Assembly (NCBI GenBank): GCA_902491575.1
Contig: CABUID010000001.1
Location: forward strand, 124,001-188,000
DNA: 64,000 nt
From: an uncultured Bacillota bacterium
Lineage (GTDB): Bacteria > Bacillota_I > Bacilli_A > RFN20 > CAG-631
Reading direction: 5' to 3'
The notes beneath the pieces were generated by a model. The model searched no databases and was not told the origin of the DNA. It saw nothing but the letters and a program-made list of their open reading frames with translations. The position numbers were made by a program, and so were the translations under genes. Positions 29,702 through 36,597 of this stretch are shown piece after piece (the stretch's first letter is position 1; every line of letters begins with the position of its first letter).

Positions 29702-29792
29702 GGAGCAATACTCAAGAGGCCGAAGAGGCGCCCCTGCTAAGGGTGTAGGTCGGGAAACTGGCGCGAGAGTTCAAATCTCTCTTGCTCCGCCA
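29702..29792 (+). tRNA. tRNA-Ser (GCU)
   Basis: Acceptor GGAGCAA pairs with TTGCTCC; long variable arm as in serine tRNAs; anticodon GCT at 29,736-29,738 in the loop CTGCTAA; T-arm GAGAGTTCAAATCTCTC; CCA encoded at 29,790-29,792. Reads AGC/AGU. Confidence 0.97.
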
Positions 29793-29805
29793 TTGATAAA
29801 TGAAG

Positions 29806-29843
29806 TCGCATTTGTACTAATCAAATGCGATTTTTATTTTTTT
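29806..29843 (+). terminator. Terminator of tRNA-Ser
   Basis: TCGCATTTG pairs with CAAATGCGA around a 7-base loop, followed by a long T-run. Confidence 0.88.
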
Positions 29844-29873
29844 AAAATAATTAAGATTAAAAATCGCATTCCA

Positions 29874-30353
29874 TTATAAAATTTGTTCCATGCCAATTTT
29901 TTGTATCTTTAAACCTATTTTTTCATAGAATTTTATGGCTTTTAAATTGGTTGCCCAAACATTTAAAGTTACATTATAGCATCCATTTTTTTTGGCAAAA
30001 TCTAAAACATGCTTATAAATAGTAGTTCCTAAATGCTGTCCACGTACATTTTCATCAACGCAGAAATCATCGATATATAAGGTCTTTATATCCGGTAACA
30101 AATGACTATTTGAACTATACATAAAAATACAAAATGCATAGCCTACAATTTTATTATTCATTTCAGCGACAAAAATAGGTTTGTTTTTATCATGTAATAT
30201 TTCTTTTAATTCTTCATCGCTATATTTTTTGGCCCCTTTTTTAAATAAATCAGGTCTACCATCGCTATGAATTTTATGAACTTGAAATAATAGTTTATTT
30301 AAATCATGGATATCCTTTTCTTCTGCATTTCGAATAAAAATTTCTGGATTCAT
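29874..30353 (-). CDS. GNAT family N-acetyltransferase
   Basis: 159 residues from ATG 30,353, which has AAAAGGAG 5-6 bases upstream; the frame extends six codons further but over the Shine-Dalgarno. Acetyl-CoA loop VRGQHLGTTIYKHV (about 105-118) and the C-terminal NLKAIKFYEKIGLK are typical. The segment FCVDENVRGQ resembles diamine or aminoglycoside-type acetyltransferases, but the substrate is not deducible. Confidence 0.85.
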   Translation of the reverse strand: MNPEIFIRNAEEKDIHDLNKLLFQVHKIHSDGRPDLFKKGAKKYSDEELKEILHDKNKPIFVAEMNNKIVGYAFCIFMYSSNSHLLPDIKTLYIDDFCVDENVRGQHLGTTIYKHVLDFAKKNGCYNVTLNVWATNLKAIKFYEKIGLKIQKIGMEQIL

Positions 30354-30371
30354 ATTTTTCTCCTTTTTCAT

Positions 30372-30854
30372 ATCTACTTATTTGAATCAATCTTCTAACG
30401 AATAAATGATAAATTTTTATAAATTCATTGAATGGGTATTATTTTTGAAAAGAGACTTTTTCCATTCGTAATTTTTTACTGTTTCATTGATTCATAAAAA
30501 ATTCCCCTTTTATTGTAACATATTTGTCGATTAAATAGGAGTATAATCAACTTTTAAGATGCTCGATGAAGTTTAAATTTATATATCTACTTTATCTATA
30601 AATCTTTTGTAACCAAAGTATAAATAGAAGAAAATATATACAGAAATATAAAAAAAAGATTATGATTTTTCCATCACTAAAAATAATCATCTAAATCTCT
30701 TTAATAATGTGTTATATCATTTTCTTAGATATAGATAAATTTATTTAATAAAGATAGAATAATTACTTTCTTATCGATATGCATTTTTTTATCCTTCAAA
30801 GTCTTGCTTATTTTGAATTTCATCAATAAATATTTATTTTTTCAATATCGCAAA
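30372..30854. other. About 480 bases without a recognisable gene
   Basis: Very A/T-rich spacer between the GNAT gene and the tRNA cluster terminator. No ORF with a ribosome binding site, no tRNA-like fold and no repeat array was seen. It should include the GNAT promoter, but I cannot choose one with confidence. Confidence 0.5.
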
Positions 30855-30894
30855 ACAAAAAAAATGAACATTTTAATAATGAAATGTTCATTTT
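30855..30894 (-). terminator. Terminator of the tRNA cluster
   Basis: AATGAACATTT pairs with AAATGTTCATT; the T-run lies on the minus strand directly after the stem. It is 10 bases beyond tRNA-Leu. Confidence 0.8.
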
Positions 30895-30903
30895 GAATCG
30901 AAA

Positions 30904-30986
30904 TGGTGCGCCTGAAGGGACTTGAACCCCCACACCGAAGTACCAGATCCTAAGTCTGGCGCGTCTGCCAGTTCCGCCACAGGCGC
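30904..30986 (-). tRNA. tRNA-Leu (UAG)
   Basis: Read on the minus strand: acceptor GCGCCTG pairs with CAGGCGC; anticodon stem CCAGA/TCTGG with loop CTTAGGA, anticodon TAG; variable arm TACTTCGGTG; CCA encoded. Last gene of the cluster. Confidence 0.96.
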
Positions 30987-31000
30987 ATAAGATAAAAAAA

Positions 31001-31076
<76 letters not shown>

Positions 31077-31084
31077 ATTTTAGT

Positions 31085-31162
31085 TGGTGACCAGTACGGG
31101 ATTCGAACCCGTGAAGTGCATGCGTGAAAGGCATGTGAGTTAAGCCGCTTCTCCAACTGGCC
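31085..31162 (-). tRNA. tRNA-Glu (UUC)
   Basis: Acceptor GGCCAGT pairs with ACTGGTC (one G-T); anticodon stem CATGC/GCATG with loop CTTTCAC, anticodon TTC; CCA encoded. Confidence 0.95.
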
Positions 31163-31172
31163 AAAAATATAA

Positions 31173-31248
31173 TGGCGCCTTGTGAGAGACTCGAACTCAC
31201 GACACCGCGGTTAACAGCCGCGTGCTCTACCGGCTGAGCTAACAAGGC
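31173..31248 (-). tRNA. tRNA-Asn (GUU)
   Basis: Acceptor GCCTTGT pairs with ACAAGGC; anticodon loop CTGTTAA with anticodon GTT; CCA encoded. First gene of the cluster. This tRNA is the expected ligand of the asnS T-box at 18,985-19,150. Confidence 0.97.
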
Positions 31249-31277
31249 ACCTATCGCTAAATTACTAGCGCTATACT

Positions 31278-31306
31278 ATAATAGCATACAAAATAAAACG
31301 TTGCAA
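31278..31306 (-). promoter_or_regulatory. Promoter of the tRNA cluster
   Basis: Minus strand: TTGCAA (31,306-31,301), 17 bases, TATTAT (31,283-31,278) preceded by TG. Drives Asn-Glu-Thr-Leu. Confidence 0.75.
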
Positions 31307-31421
31307 GAAAAAATATTATTTTTTTTAAAGAAATTACATTTACAAATCTTTTTATATGAGGATATATAAGTTAATTTTTTCATAAAATAAATATGTGATG
31401 TTGAAAGATTACTATATTTTC

Positions 31422-31450
31422 TTGACAAAAAGAAAAGGCTATATTATGAT
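31422..31450 (+). promoter_or_regulatory. Strong promoter of degV-marR
   Basis: TTGACA (31,422-31,427), 17 bases, TATGAT (31,445-31,450): near-consensus. The predicted start falls inside the palindrome at 31,453-31,467. Confidence 0.85.
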
Positions 31451-31452
31451 TA

Positions 31453-31467
31453 GTTCACATTGTGAAC
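31453..31467 (+). promoter_or_regulatory. Palindromic operator at the degV-marR start site
   Basis: GTTCACA-T-TGTGAAC, a perfect 7+1+7 palindrome placed right after the -10 box, where a bound dimer would block RNA polymerase. The operon encodes a MarR protein, so autorepression is likely. Confidence 0.7.
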
Positions 31468-31483
31468 AAAGGAGATTTTAACA

Positions 31484-32341
31484 ATGAAATTTAAAATTAT
31501 TACGGATTCATCATCTGATTATACACAAGATGAGGCAAAAAACTTAGGCATAACAGTGTTACCATTATCTTTAAACTTTGATAATGAAAGTTACAAAGAT
31601 GGTATAGATATAAGTAAAGACGAGTTTTATGATTTATTGATTAATAAAAAGAAATTTCCTAAAACATCTCAGCCAACGGCCGAAACTTTTGAAAAAATAT
31701 TTATGGATGCTAAAAATGCAAATGAAGTATTATTCGTTATTCTTATTGCAAATTCCTTGAGTGGGACGTATGCCAATGCTTGTCTGGCAAAAGAGAAAGT
31801 GGATTATCATCATATTTATATTATTGATTCTTGTACAACGATTGCTGGTTTACAGATTCTTATAGAACATGCATTAAAACTTTCTAATGAAGGCAAAGAA
31901 ATTCAAGAAATTGTTCAATCTTTGAATGAACTGAAAAAAAGAATTGTGGTTGTGGCTATAATGAATACTTTAGAGTATTTAGTAAAAGGAGGTAGATTAT
32001 CTAGTTCAGAAGGCATAATTGGAAATCTTTTAAATTTAAAGCCCACAATAAAATTTAAAGAAGATGGATCAATCGCGGTTATAGGAAAATCATTTGGTAG
32101 AATACGTGCTAATATTCATATTACTAAATTCTTTAAAGAAAATCCTTCCGATGAAAATTTTCCTATATATTACTATTATTCTTATAATCAATCGAACTTA
32201 ATGAATTTAATCGAAAAATTAAAAAAAGAAAATTTATATCGAAAAGGGAAAGTTATTAATTTATCTCCGGTAGTTGGATGTCATATTGGAGATAATGCTT
32301 ATGCTTTAGTATATGTGAGAAAAGAAAATGAAACTAAATGA
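31484..32341 (+). CDS. DegV family protein (fatty acid-binding FakB-like)
   Basis: 285 residues with the DegV fold: opening FKIITDSSSDYTQ, then PLSLNFDNESYKDG, the loop KFPKTSQPT that contacts the fatty-acid carboxylate, LIANSLSGTY, and the C-terminal VVGCHIGDNAYALVYV. Members serve as FakB, presenting exogenous fatty acids to FakA kinase for phospholipid synthesis. GGAG precedes the ATG. It overlaps the following marR gene by 14 bases; TGA is the stop codon. Confidence 0.93.
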   Translation: MKFKIITDSSSDYTQDEAKNLGITVLPLSLNFDNESYKDGIDISKDEFYDLLINKKKFPKTSQPTAETFEKIFMDAKNANEVLFVILIANSLSGTYANACLAKEKVDYHHIYIIDSCTTIAGLQILIEHALKLSNEGKEIQEIVQSLNELKKRIVVVAIMNTLEYLVKGGRLSSSEGIIGNLLNLKPTIKFKEDGSIAVIGKSFGRIRANIHITKFFKENPSDENFPIYYYYSYNQSNLMNLIEKLKKENLYRKGKVINLSPVVGCHIGDNAYALVYVRKENETK

Positions 32342-32750
32342 AATACTTTTAAAAGATTGGCTTCTTCTTTCAAAAATTATAAAAAATGATCGCATGGTTG
32401 AACATATTCCTTACACGGAAGCTTTTGTATTATATTTAATATATTTAAATATTCCACATAAAGTGAGCATAAAACATTTAATTGAAAAGAGTAAAATGTT
32501 AAAAAGTCAAATGAATAGAACATTGAATCAATTAAAGAAAAAAGAACTTATAGCCATTGAAAAACAAAAAAAAGATTTACGATGTAAAGAAATATCTTTA
32601 ACAACAAAAGGAATAGAAATGATTCAACTTATTCATAGTCAATCATTAAATGCAAGTCAAAAAATTATCGAACTCATTGGTGAAGAAGATAGTAAAGAAT
32701 TGATACGTATTTTTGAAAAAGTAATTCAGGAACAAGATAAACTACTATAA
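32328..32750 (+). CDS. MarR family transcriptional regulator
   Basis: 140 residues, winged-helix MarR fold: helix-turn-helix KVSIKHLIEKSKMLKSQMNRTLNQLKKKELI (about 44-74) and wing residues KKDLRCKEISLTTKG. It is co-transcribed with the FakB-like gene and the shared promoter carries a perfect palindrome at its start site, so it probably represses its own operon and may respond to acyl groups as FabT does. That functional link is inference from pairing; FabT itself is not proven. Confidence 0.88.
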   Translation: MKLNEILLKDWLLLSKIIKNDRMVEHIPYTEAFVLYLIYLNIPHKVSIKHLIEKSKMLKSQMNRTLNQLKKKELIAIEKQKKDLRCKEISLTTKGIEMIQLIHSQSLNASQKIIELIGEEDSKELIRIFEKVIQEQDKLL

Positions 32751-32772
32751 GAAATAAATTATTTGTATAAAT

Positions 32773-32838
32773 AAAAGTCCTTTCATAGAAATGATAAAAA
32801 TTCAAATTCATTTCAAAATAGGACTTTTGTTTTTTTTA
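32773..32838 (+). terminator. Terminator of degV-marR
   Basis: AAAAGTCCT pairs with AGGACTTTT across about 40 bases that contain a second stem GAAATG/CATTTC; a T-run follows. This is the last clearly host element before the prophage. Confidence 0.7.
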
Positions 32839-33015
32839 TGGTGCCTCTTAACAGTAGCGGATAATGGTTAAAATTATGGTCATTTATATAGTTTTTAGCC
32901 TATTTTTTGCCTTTTTCAGCCATTTTTACACTAATAAAATCAGCTGTTTTTCAGTAAAACAAGCCCAAAATAAGCCCAAAAAATTAAATCAATTATTCTT
33001 TTGTAGAACATTAAA
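32839..33015. other. Probable left prophage boundary region
   Basis: Non-coding stretch between the marR terminator and the first prophage transcript. It has several short related repeats, read on the plus strand as TTTTTAGCC, TTTTTTGCC, TTTTTCAGCC and twice AAGCCCAAAA (about 32,895-32,985), which look like arm-type integrase sites. The attachment core cannot be defined because the right end of the prophage is outside the window. Confidence 0.35.
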
Positions 33016-33021
33016 ATATAG

Positions 33022-33027
33022 TATAAT
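33022..33027 (+). promoter_or_regulatory. -10 box of the small-peptide transcript
   Basis: TATAAT with a weak -35. The transcript would begin near 33,034 with a hairpin, CATACA-GAAG-TGTATG, at its 5' end. Confidence 0.5.
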
Positions 33028-33073
33028 TTAAACGCATACAGAAGTGTATGTACTTTTGAAAGGAGTATTTGGT

Positions 33074-33109
33074 ATGACCGACTTATTCACAGGAGTATTT
33101 GGTGGATAA
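33074..33109 (+). CDS. 11-codon leader peptide
   Basis: MTDLFTGVFGG. The ATG follows AAAGGAG at 8 bases. The 13-base sequence AGGAGTATTTGGT occurs both as its ribosome binding region (33,061-33,073) and inside the frame (33,091-33,103), exactly 30 bases apart. It precedes the hydrophobic peptide gene at 33,141 and may control its translation. Confidence 0.4.
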   Translation: MTDLFTGVFGG

Positions 33110-33140
33110 GTAAAAATTTTTATGAAAGGGGTATTCCTTA

Positions 33141-33218
33141 ATGGAGTATCTAATAGTGTTTGCATTAATTATAGCACTATTAATTAAACTTTTTGGTAAT
33201 AATAAACCGAAAGATTAA
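33141..33218 (+). CDS. Small single-helix membrane peptide, type I toxin-like
   Basis: 25 residues, MEYLIVFALIIALLIKLFG then NNKPKD: one hydrophobic helix with a short charged tail, the build of type I toxins such as Fst, TxpA or Ldr, though it matches none that I can name. AAAGGGG lies about 9 bases before the ATG. The mRNA has a 5' hairpin, an 11-codon leader, direct repeats and a strong terminator. An extended -10 sequence (TGCTATAAT) on the opposite strand inside the gene could drive an antisense RNA. Confidence 0.5.
   Translation: MEYLIVFALIIALLIKLFGNNKPKD
33168..33177 (-). promoter_or_regulatory. Possible antisense promoter inside the small peptide gene
   Basis: Minus strand GTGC-TATAAT (extended -10, TATAAT at 33,173-33,168). 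The 15-base sequence GTGCTATAATTAATG is repeated at 34,728-34,714 (minus) and 51,002-51,016 (plus). An RNA from here would cover the toxin-like ribosome binding site. Confidence 0.35.
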
Positions 33219-33266
33219 TTCTTTAATTTAAATGATTATTTCACAAAATATTTCTCAAAAAAAGTT

Positions 33267-33303
33267 GAAGGCCAAGTGTTAGCAGCACTTGACCTTCTTT
33301 TTT
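33267..33303 (+). terminator. Terminator of the small-peptide transcript
   Basis: GAAGG-C-CAAGTG pairs with CACTTG-A-CCTTC around a 7-base loop, then TTTTTT. Confidence 0.88.
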
Positions 33304-33407
33304 GATTATCCACCACTACTATTATATAATTTATAAAATTATTTTTCAAGTAAAATACTATTTCTTTTTTATATTAAAATTTTATTTTATAATTGTAAAA
33401 TCAAAAT

Positions 33408-34352
33408 TTATTGTTGATTTTCTATTAATTTGTTTTCACATTTGTACTTTCCTGTTTCAACATCTTCCAAAAAATTTGTCACGTGAATAGTTACAACTTC
33501 AGTAAAACGCAAATTTTCATTGATTACTTTATTAGCTACTGTAAAAGCGAAAAACATCGAAGTAGCATAATTTAATAGTGTTGTGACTATGGACATGATA
33601 GCTTTTATCCAGTCTTCTTTAATATTAAAATCTTGCCCAAAAAAAGAATTTAAAACTAAGTCAGAAAGGATACCCAATATTGCAATTGCAAGAATTTTAA
33701 TTATAATTTCATTTATGATTATTTCATTACCTTGATTACTATATTTTTTATTTTTTAAACTTTTTTCTGCACAAACAAATTTAATTTCATCACCTTTTAA
33801 TTTTGCAAATTTAATCTTTCCGTATTTAATATTTTTTAAAAGTTTGTATTGTTGTTTGTTTAATTTTTGTTCTTTGAAATCTTCTCCAATTTTTTTCATA
33901 GTATATTCACTATTTAAGTAAAACTCTGGAATATTTCCACAAGATGATAGAAGTTCTAAATAAAACATCTTTTCTTCTTTATCCATTTCAATTTTTGTAT
34001 ATTCTTTCAATTTTACTGACAACCTTTGAAATACAATTTTCTCACTTATATCTTTTGCTTTATTTTTTATTTTTTTTGCTTCATCAGAATTGCCTAATAA
34101 TCTAGAAAAAAATGGATATAGCAGAAAGAAAACTAAAAGAATTGTAAAATATTTTATTAAAAGTTTTACCCAGAAAGTTCCAGATAACATTAGTTTAAAT
34201 TCAAAATTGATATCTACAATTTGAAATAATATGGAAAAGATAAATAATATTCCGTATGTGACTAATGGTATTCCTGTAAATAATCTATCCTTAACATCTT
34301 TATATTCAAATTTCATATTACTGTAATCAAAACTATTTTTTAATTCGTTCAT
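33408..34352 (-). CDS. Prophage membrane protein of unknown function
   Basis: 314 residues. Two membrane helices near the N-terminus (about 27-48 and 60-82), a charged cytoplasmic-looking middle of ~130 residues with many Lys/Glu, then two more hydrophobic helices (about 208-226 and 235-262). ATG 34,352 has AAGGAG upstream. It is the last gene at the left prophage edge, a place where cargo genes for host fitness or phage exclusion are common. No family was recognised. Confidence 0.7.
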   Translation of the reverse strand: MNELKNSFDYSNMKFEYKDVKDRLFTGIPLVTYGILFIFSILFQIVDINFEFKLMLSGTFWVKLLIKYFTILLVFFLLYPFFSRLLGNSDEAKKIKNKAKDISEKIVFQRLSVKLKEYTKIEMDKEEKMFYLELLSSCGNIPEFYLNSEYTMKKIGEDFKEQKLNKQQYKLLKNIKYGKIKFAKLKGDEIKFVCAEKSLKNKKYSNQGNEIIINEIIIKILAIAILGILSDLVLNSFFGQDFNIKEDWIKAIMSIVTTLLNYATSMFFAFTVANKVINENLRFTEVVTIHVTNFLEDVETGKYKCENKLIENQQ

Positions 34353-34376
34353 GTTTTATCTCCTTATATAAAATAA

Positions 34377-34405
34377 AATCTCTTGAGTTTTTACAAGAGA
34401 TTAGT
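34377..34405 (-). terminator. Hairpin in front of the 33,408-34,352 gene
   Basis: AATCTCTTG pairs with CAAGAGATT, with TTTTATTTT after it on the minus strand. It sits 25 bases before the start codon, so it may end an upstream transcript or act as an attenuator. Confidence 0.5.
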
Positions 34406-34417
34406 CTATTATTAAAA

Positions 34418-34446
34418 TTGACAATTAATAATTTGTATATTATAAT
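34418..34446 (+). promoter_or_regulatory. Perfect consensus promoter of a small RNA
   Basis: TTGACA (34,418-34,423), exactly 17 bases, TATAAT (34,441-34,446). Confidence 0.85.
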
Positions 34447-34452
34447 ACGAAT

Positions 34453-34526
34453 AGAAGCGATAGAGTTTTGCAAAGGGCTATTGCTTAGTTATTATAAGAA
34501 CTACTACAGCAATAGTAGTTTTTTTC
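34453..34526 (+). ncRNA. Candidate ~74-nt small RNA
   Basis: From the consensus promoter to a terminator hairpin (AACTACTA/TAGTAGTT, 34,499-34,520) followed by seven Ts. No start codon with a ribosome binding site lies inside. It contains GCGATAGAG, also present in the sequence read from the opposite side of the region (about 34,668). No target is evident. It is divergent from the 33,408-34,352 membrane gene. Confidence 0.6.
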
Positions 34527-34750
34527 TTTTTTAAATAAAGATTCTTAATAATAACTAGTAATAATTTTAAATAAAATAAAAATTTCACATTTTATTTCCT
34601 TTTCCTTCCTAAGCAACCAAACAATCACTATCTTAATTGTCTTCTAATTGTTTTTTATTATACTCTATCGCCAGAAGGAACAATCAATTCAGCAATTGCT
34701 ATTATTGATTGCACATTAATTATAGCACTATCTTAATTTATACGGTAGTA

Positions 34751-35209
34751 CTATTTTATTTTCCCTGAAGGATCTAATTCTATGTTTTCTTCAGAATTTA
34801 AAACTTCTTTGTTAATTAATGCTGATTTGTACTGATTAAATAAATTTTTGTTTTTTCTAGCATAATAAGCAAAGAATAATGATATTACATAACCTGCAAA
34901 AGAAGTCGTTATTATAATGCATAAATCACTAACTAACATCCGAAAACACCAGACCAGAAGAACAGCTACAATATACCATCCAATTCCATTTAATTTTGGA
35001 AGTTTTGGTACAGCTGTAAAAATAATAACGATTAGTCCGATGATGAATCCAATTCCTAAAGAAAGAGCATTTTCTTTGGTTTGAAAATACTCTTTTCGGT
35101 TGAATATACAAATAATTAAAAAGGGCAAAATAATACAAATTGTTTCAATAATCGTGTATACAATCCATTTCTTTTTAAACGATAAGATTTTACTTTTTAA
35201 TCTATCCAT
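34751..35209 (-). CDS. Small polytopic membrane protein (possible holin)
   Basis: 152 residues from ATG 35,209, chosen because AGAAGG precedes it and the upstream gene stops at 35,211; a longer frame from 35,239 overlaps that gene. Four membrane helices fill residues ~15-130, with a polar Glu-rich tail. Its place after the tail genes is where holins lie, but four helices and 152 residues are also compatible with a cargo membrane protein. No endolysin is adjacent. Confidence 0.65.
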   Translation of the reverse strand: MDRLKSKILSFKKKWIVYTIIETICIILPFLIICIFNRKEYFQTKENALSLGIGFIIGLIVIIFTAVPKLPKLNGIGWYIVAVLLVWCFRMLVSDLCIIITTSFAGYVISLFFAYYARKNKNLFNQYKSALINKEVLNSEENIELDPSGKIK

Positions 35210-35210
35210 A

Positions 35211-35969
35211 TTATTTTCCTTCTTTATTCTTAATATCACTTTCTAGGGCATCAATCCTATCCGTGAGTCTTAAAATAGCACTATTTAATGTGTTGATACT
35301 TTTTCCAAATAAATCCGTTAATCCTTTATTAGTATTGTCTGAATTTTTAACGCTTTTTGCAAGTTCTGCGACATCTTTAGTAATATTTTCAACTTCACTT
35401 CTTGCAATTTCGATTAGTTTTTGTGAAGCATTAAGTGAAAGATTTGCTTTATCAAAAGATCTAAAACGAATCCACAAAGCACCAAATGCTGTTAAAAATG
35501 AAATAATAGCGTTAATAATAAATTTTAATGTATCATTTTCAACAAGATCTTTGTATTTTTCAAGTTCATTTTTTAAATTTTCAATGATTCCTTCTAAAGT
35601 AGCTTTATCGATGTCATCTTCTGATTCTGACTTACTATTATCATCATAAGGTGTAATTTTTCCATCTTCATGAATTACCATCTTAAGTTCATTCTCACTT
35701 CCATTATTTAAAATAAGCATATTGTCTTTTAATTGATAAGAAACAGTTTTTTCAGTAGTTTCTATTCCCGTAATTAGAATAACATGGCATTCAGTATCTG
35801 ATATTAAAGTGACTTGAAGAGTACCAATATTGTCTTCATAACTATAAGTTTTTTCTTCAAAGACATTTTCTTCAGAAGCAGCATGTGATATAAATGTTGG
35901 CGTAAGATAAATTGTAAAAATTGCAAATGATGCTAAAATACTAATTATTAAAATTTTAATTTTTTTCAT
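35211..35969 (-). CDS. Secreted/membrane protein with coiled coil
   Basis: 252 residues: a signal peptide ending near FISHA-A (31), an extracellular beta-rich domain of ~90 residues, an acidic linker, one membrane helix (about 147-167), then a ~80-residue coiled coil. Its ATG overlaps the stop of the preceding gene (ATGA). Topology would put the coiled coil in the cytoplasm. It could be a prophage surface protein; no family was recognised. Confidence 0.65.
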   Translation of the reverse strand: MKKIKILIISILASFAIFTIYLTPTFISHAASEENVFEEKTYSYEDNIGTLQVTLISDTECHVILITGIETTEKTVSYQLKDNMLILNNGSENELKMVIHEDGKITPYDDNSKSESEDDIDKATLEGIIENLKNELEKYKDLVENDTLKFIINAIISFLTAFGALWIRFRSFDKANLSLNASQKLIEIARSEVENITKDVAELAKSVKNSDNTNKGLTDLFGKSINTLNSAILRLTDRIDALESDIKNKEGK

Positions 35970-36331
35970 ATATTTTCCTCCTGGCCATATGGCTTTATAA
36001 ATGAAACGGATAATTCTTCTTTTAATTTTTGATCAAATATTTTTTCTAATGAATCAATTCTTTTCATAAGTTGATCAATGATTAAATCTCGATTAGAAAT
36101 CGTATTTTTTAAAGATATGATTTCTTCTTCTTTTTTCAATTTTTCTTTTTCTAACAAGTCATTTTTTACTTTTAAACGCTTTTCATATTCTATTTTGTTT
36201 TTCTTTACCTCAATATCTAATAAAGAAATTTCCTGGTCGTTTCTACAAAAAAAGACTTCATGATAATCTATCATTTTCCCTAGCTCATCATAAACTGGGA
36301 CATATCTTAATTTTTTTTGCTGTTGTTGCAT
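35966..36331 (-). CDS. Prophage coiled-coil protein
   Basis: 121 residues. The first ~35 residues resemble a short beta module (RYVPVYDELGKMIDYHEVFF), the rest is a continuous Lys/Glu coiled coil. It starts a new transcription unit just after the tail-operon terminator at 36,350-36,380 and is translationally coupled to the secreted protein gene downstream. Function unknown. Confidence 0.6.
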   Translation of the reverse strand: MQQQQKKLRYVPVYDELGKMIDYHEVFFCRNDQEISLLDIEVKKNKIEYEKRLKVKNDLLEKEKLKKEEEIISLKNTISNRDLIIDQLMKRIDSLEKIFDQKLKEELSVSFIKPYGQEENI

Positions 36332-36349
36332 AATATTACCTCTTTCTTT

Positions 36350-36380
36350 AAAAAAAGAGAGAACTTTTTTAGTCCTCTCT
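36350..36380 (-). terminator. Terminator of the tail operon
   Basis: AGAGAGGAC pairs with GTTCTCTCT, then seven Ts on the minus strand. The 5' arm is made of the last codons (Arg-Glu-Asp) of the 36,369-36,596 gene. Confidence 0.75.
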
Positions 36381-36596
36381 ATATGTGGATTTAATTAAAT
36401 TTTTTACTTCTTTTATTCTATTTGCTTTAGCGATAGCAAGTGAATCTAGTGTGGATAAATTAATATTCGATTCTTGATAAACTCTTATATCGCGATTGTA
36501 TTGCATGATTTGAGTGTCATACCAATCAAACCAATTATATAAATCATTTAATTCTAACAAATAATTATTTCTCAATTCTTCATTAGTAGTATCCAT
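36369..36596 (-). CDS. Small prophage tail-region protein
   Basis: 75 residues, acidic and helical, with many Tyr and Asn. It follows the receptor-binding protein gene by 1 base and ends in the operon terminator. It could be a chaperone or a small structural part of the tail tip, comparable in place to XkdX-like proteins, though I see no specific match. Confidence 0.6.
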   Translation of the reverse strand: MDTTNEELRNNYLLELNDLYNWFDWYDTQIMQYNRDIRVYQESNINLSTLDSLAIAKANRIKEVKNLIKSTYRED

Positions 36597-36597
36597 A

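Larger units (their letters stand above)
34353..34750. other. 398-base intergenic region with RNA signals
   Basis: Contains an inverted repeat AATCTCTTG/CAAGAGATT with minus-strand Ts (34,377-34,402), a perfect consensus plus-strand promoter with a small RNA (34,418-34,526), and a minus-strand extended -10 GTGCTATAATTAATG near 34,714-34,728 followed by a hairpin CAATCAAT/ATTGATTG. No protein-coding ORF is convincing. Confidence 0.55.
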
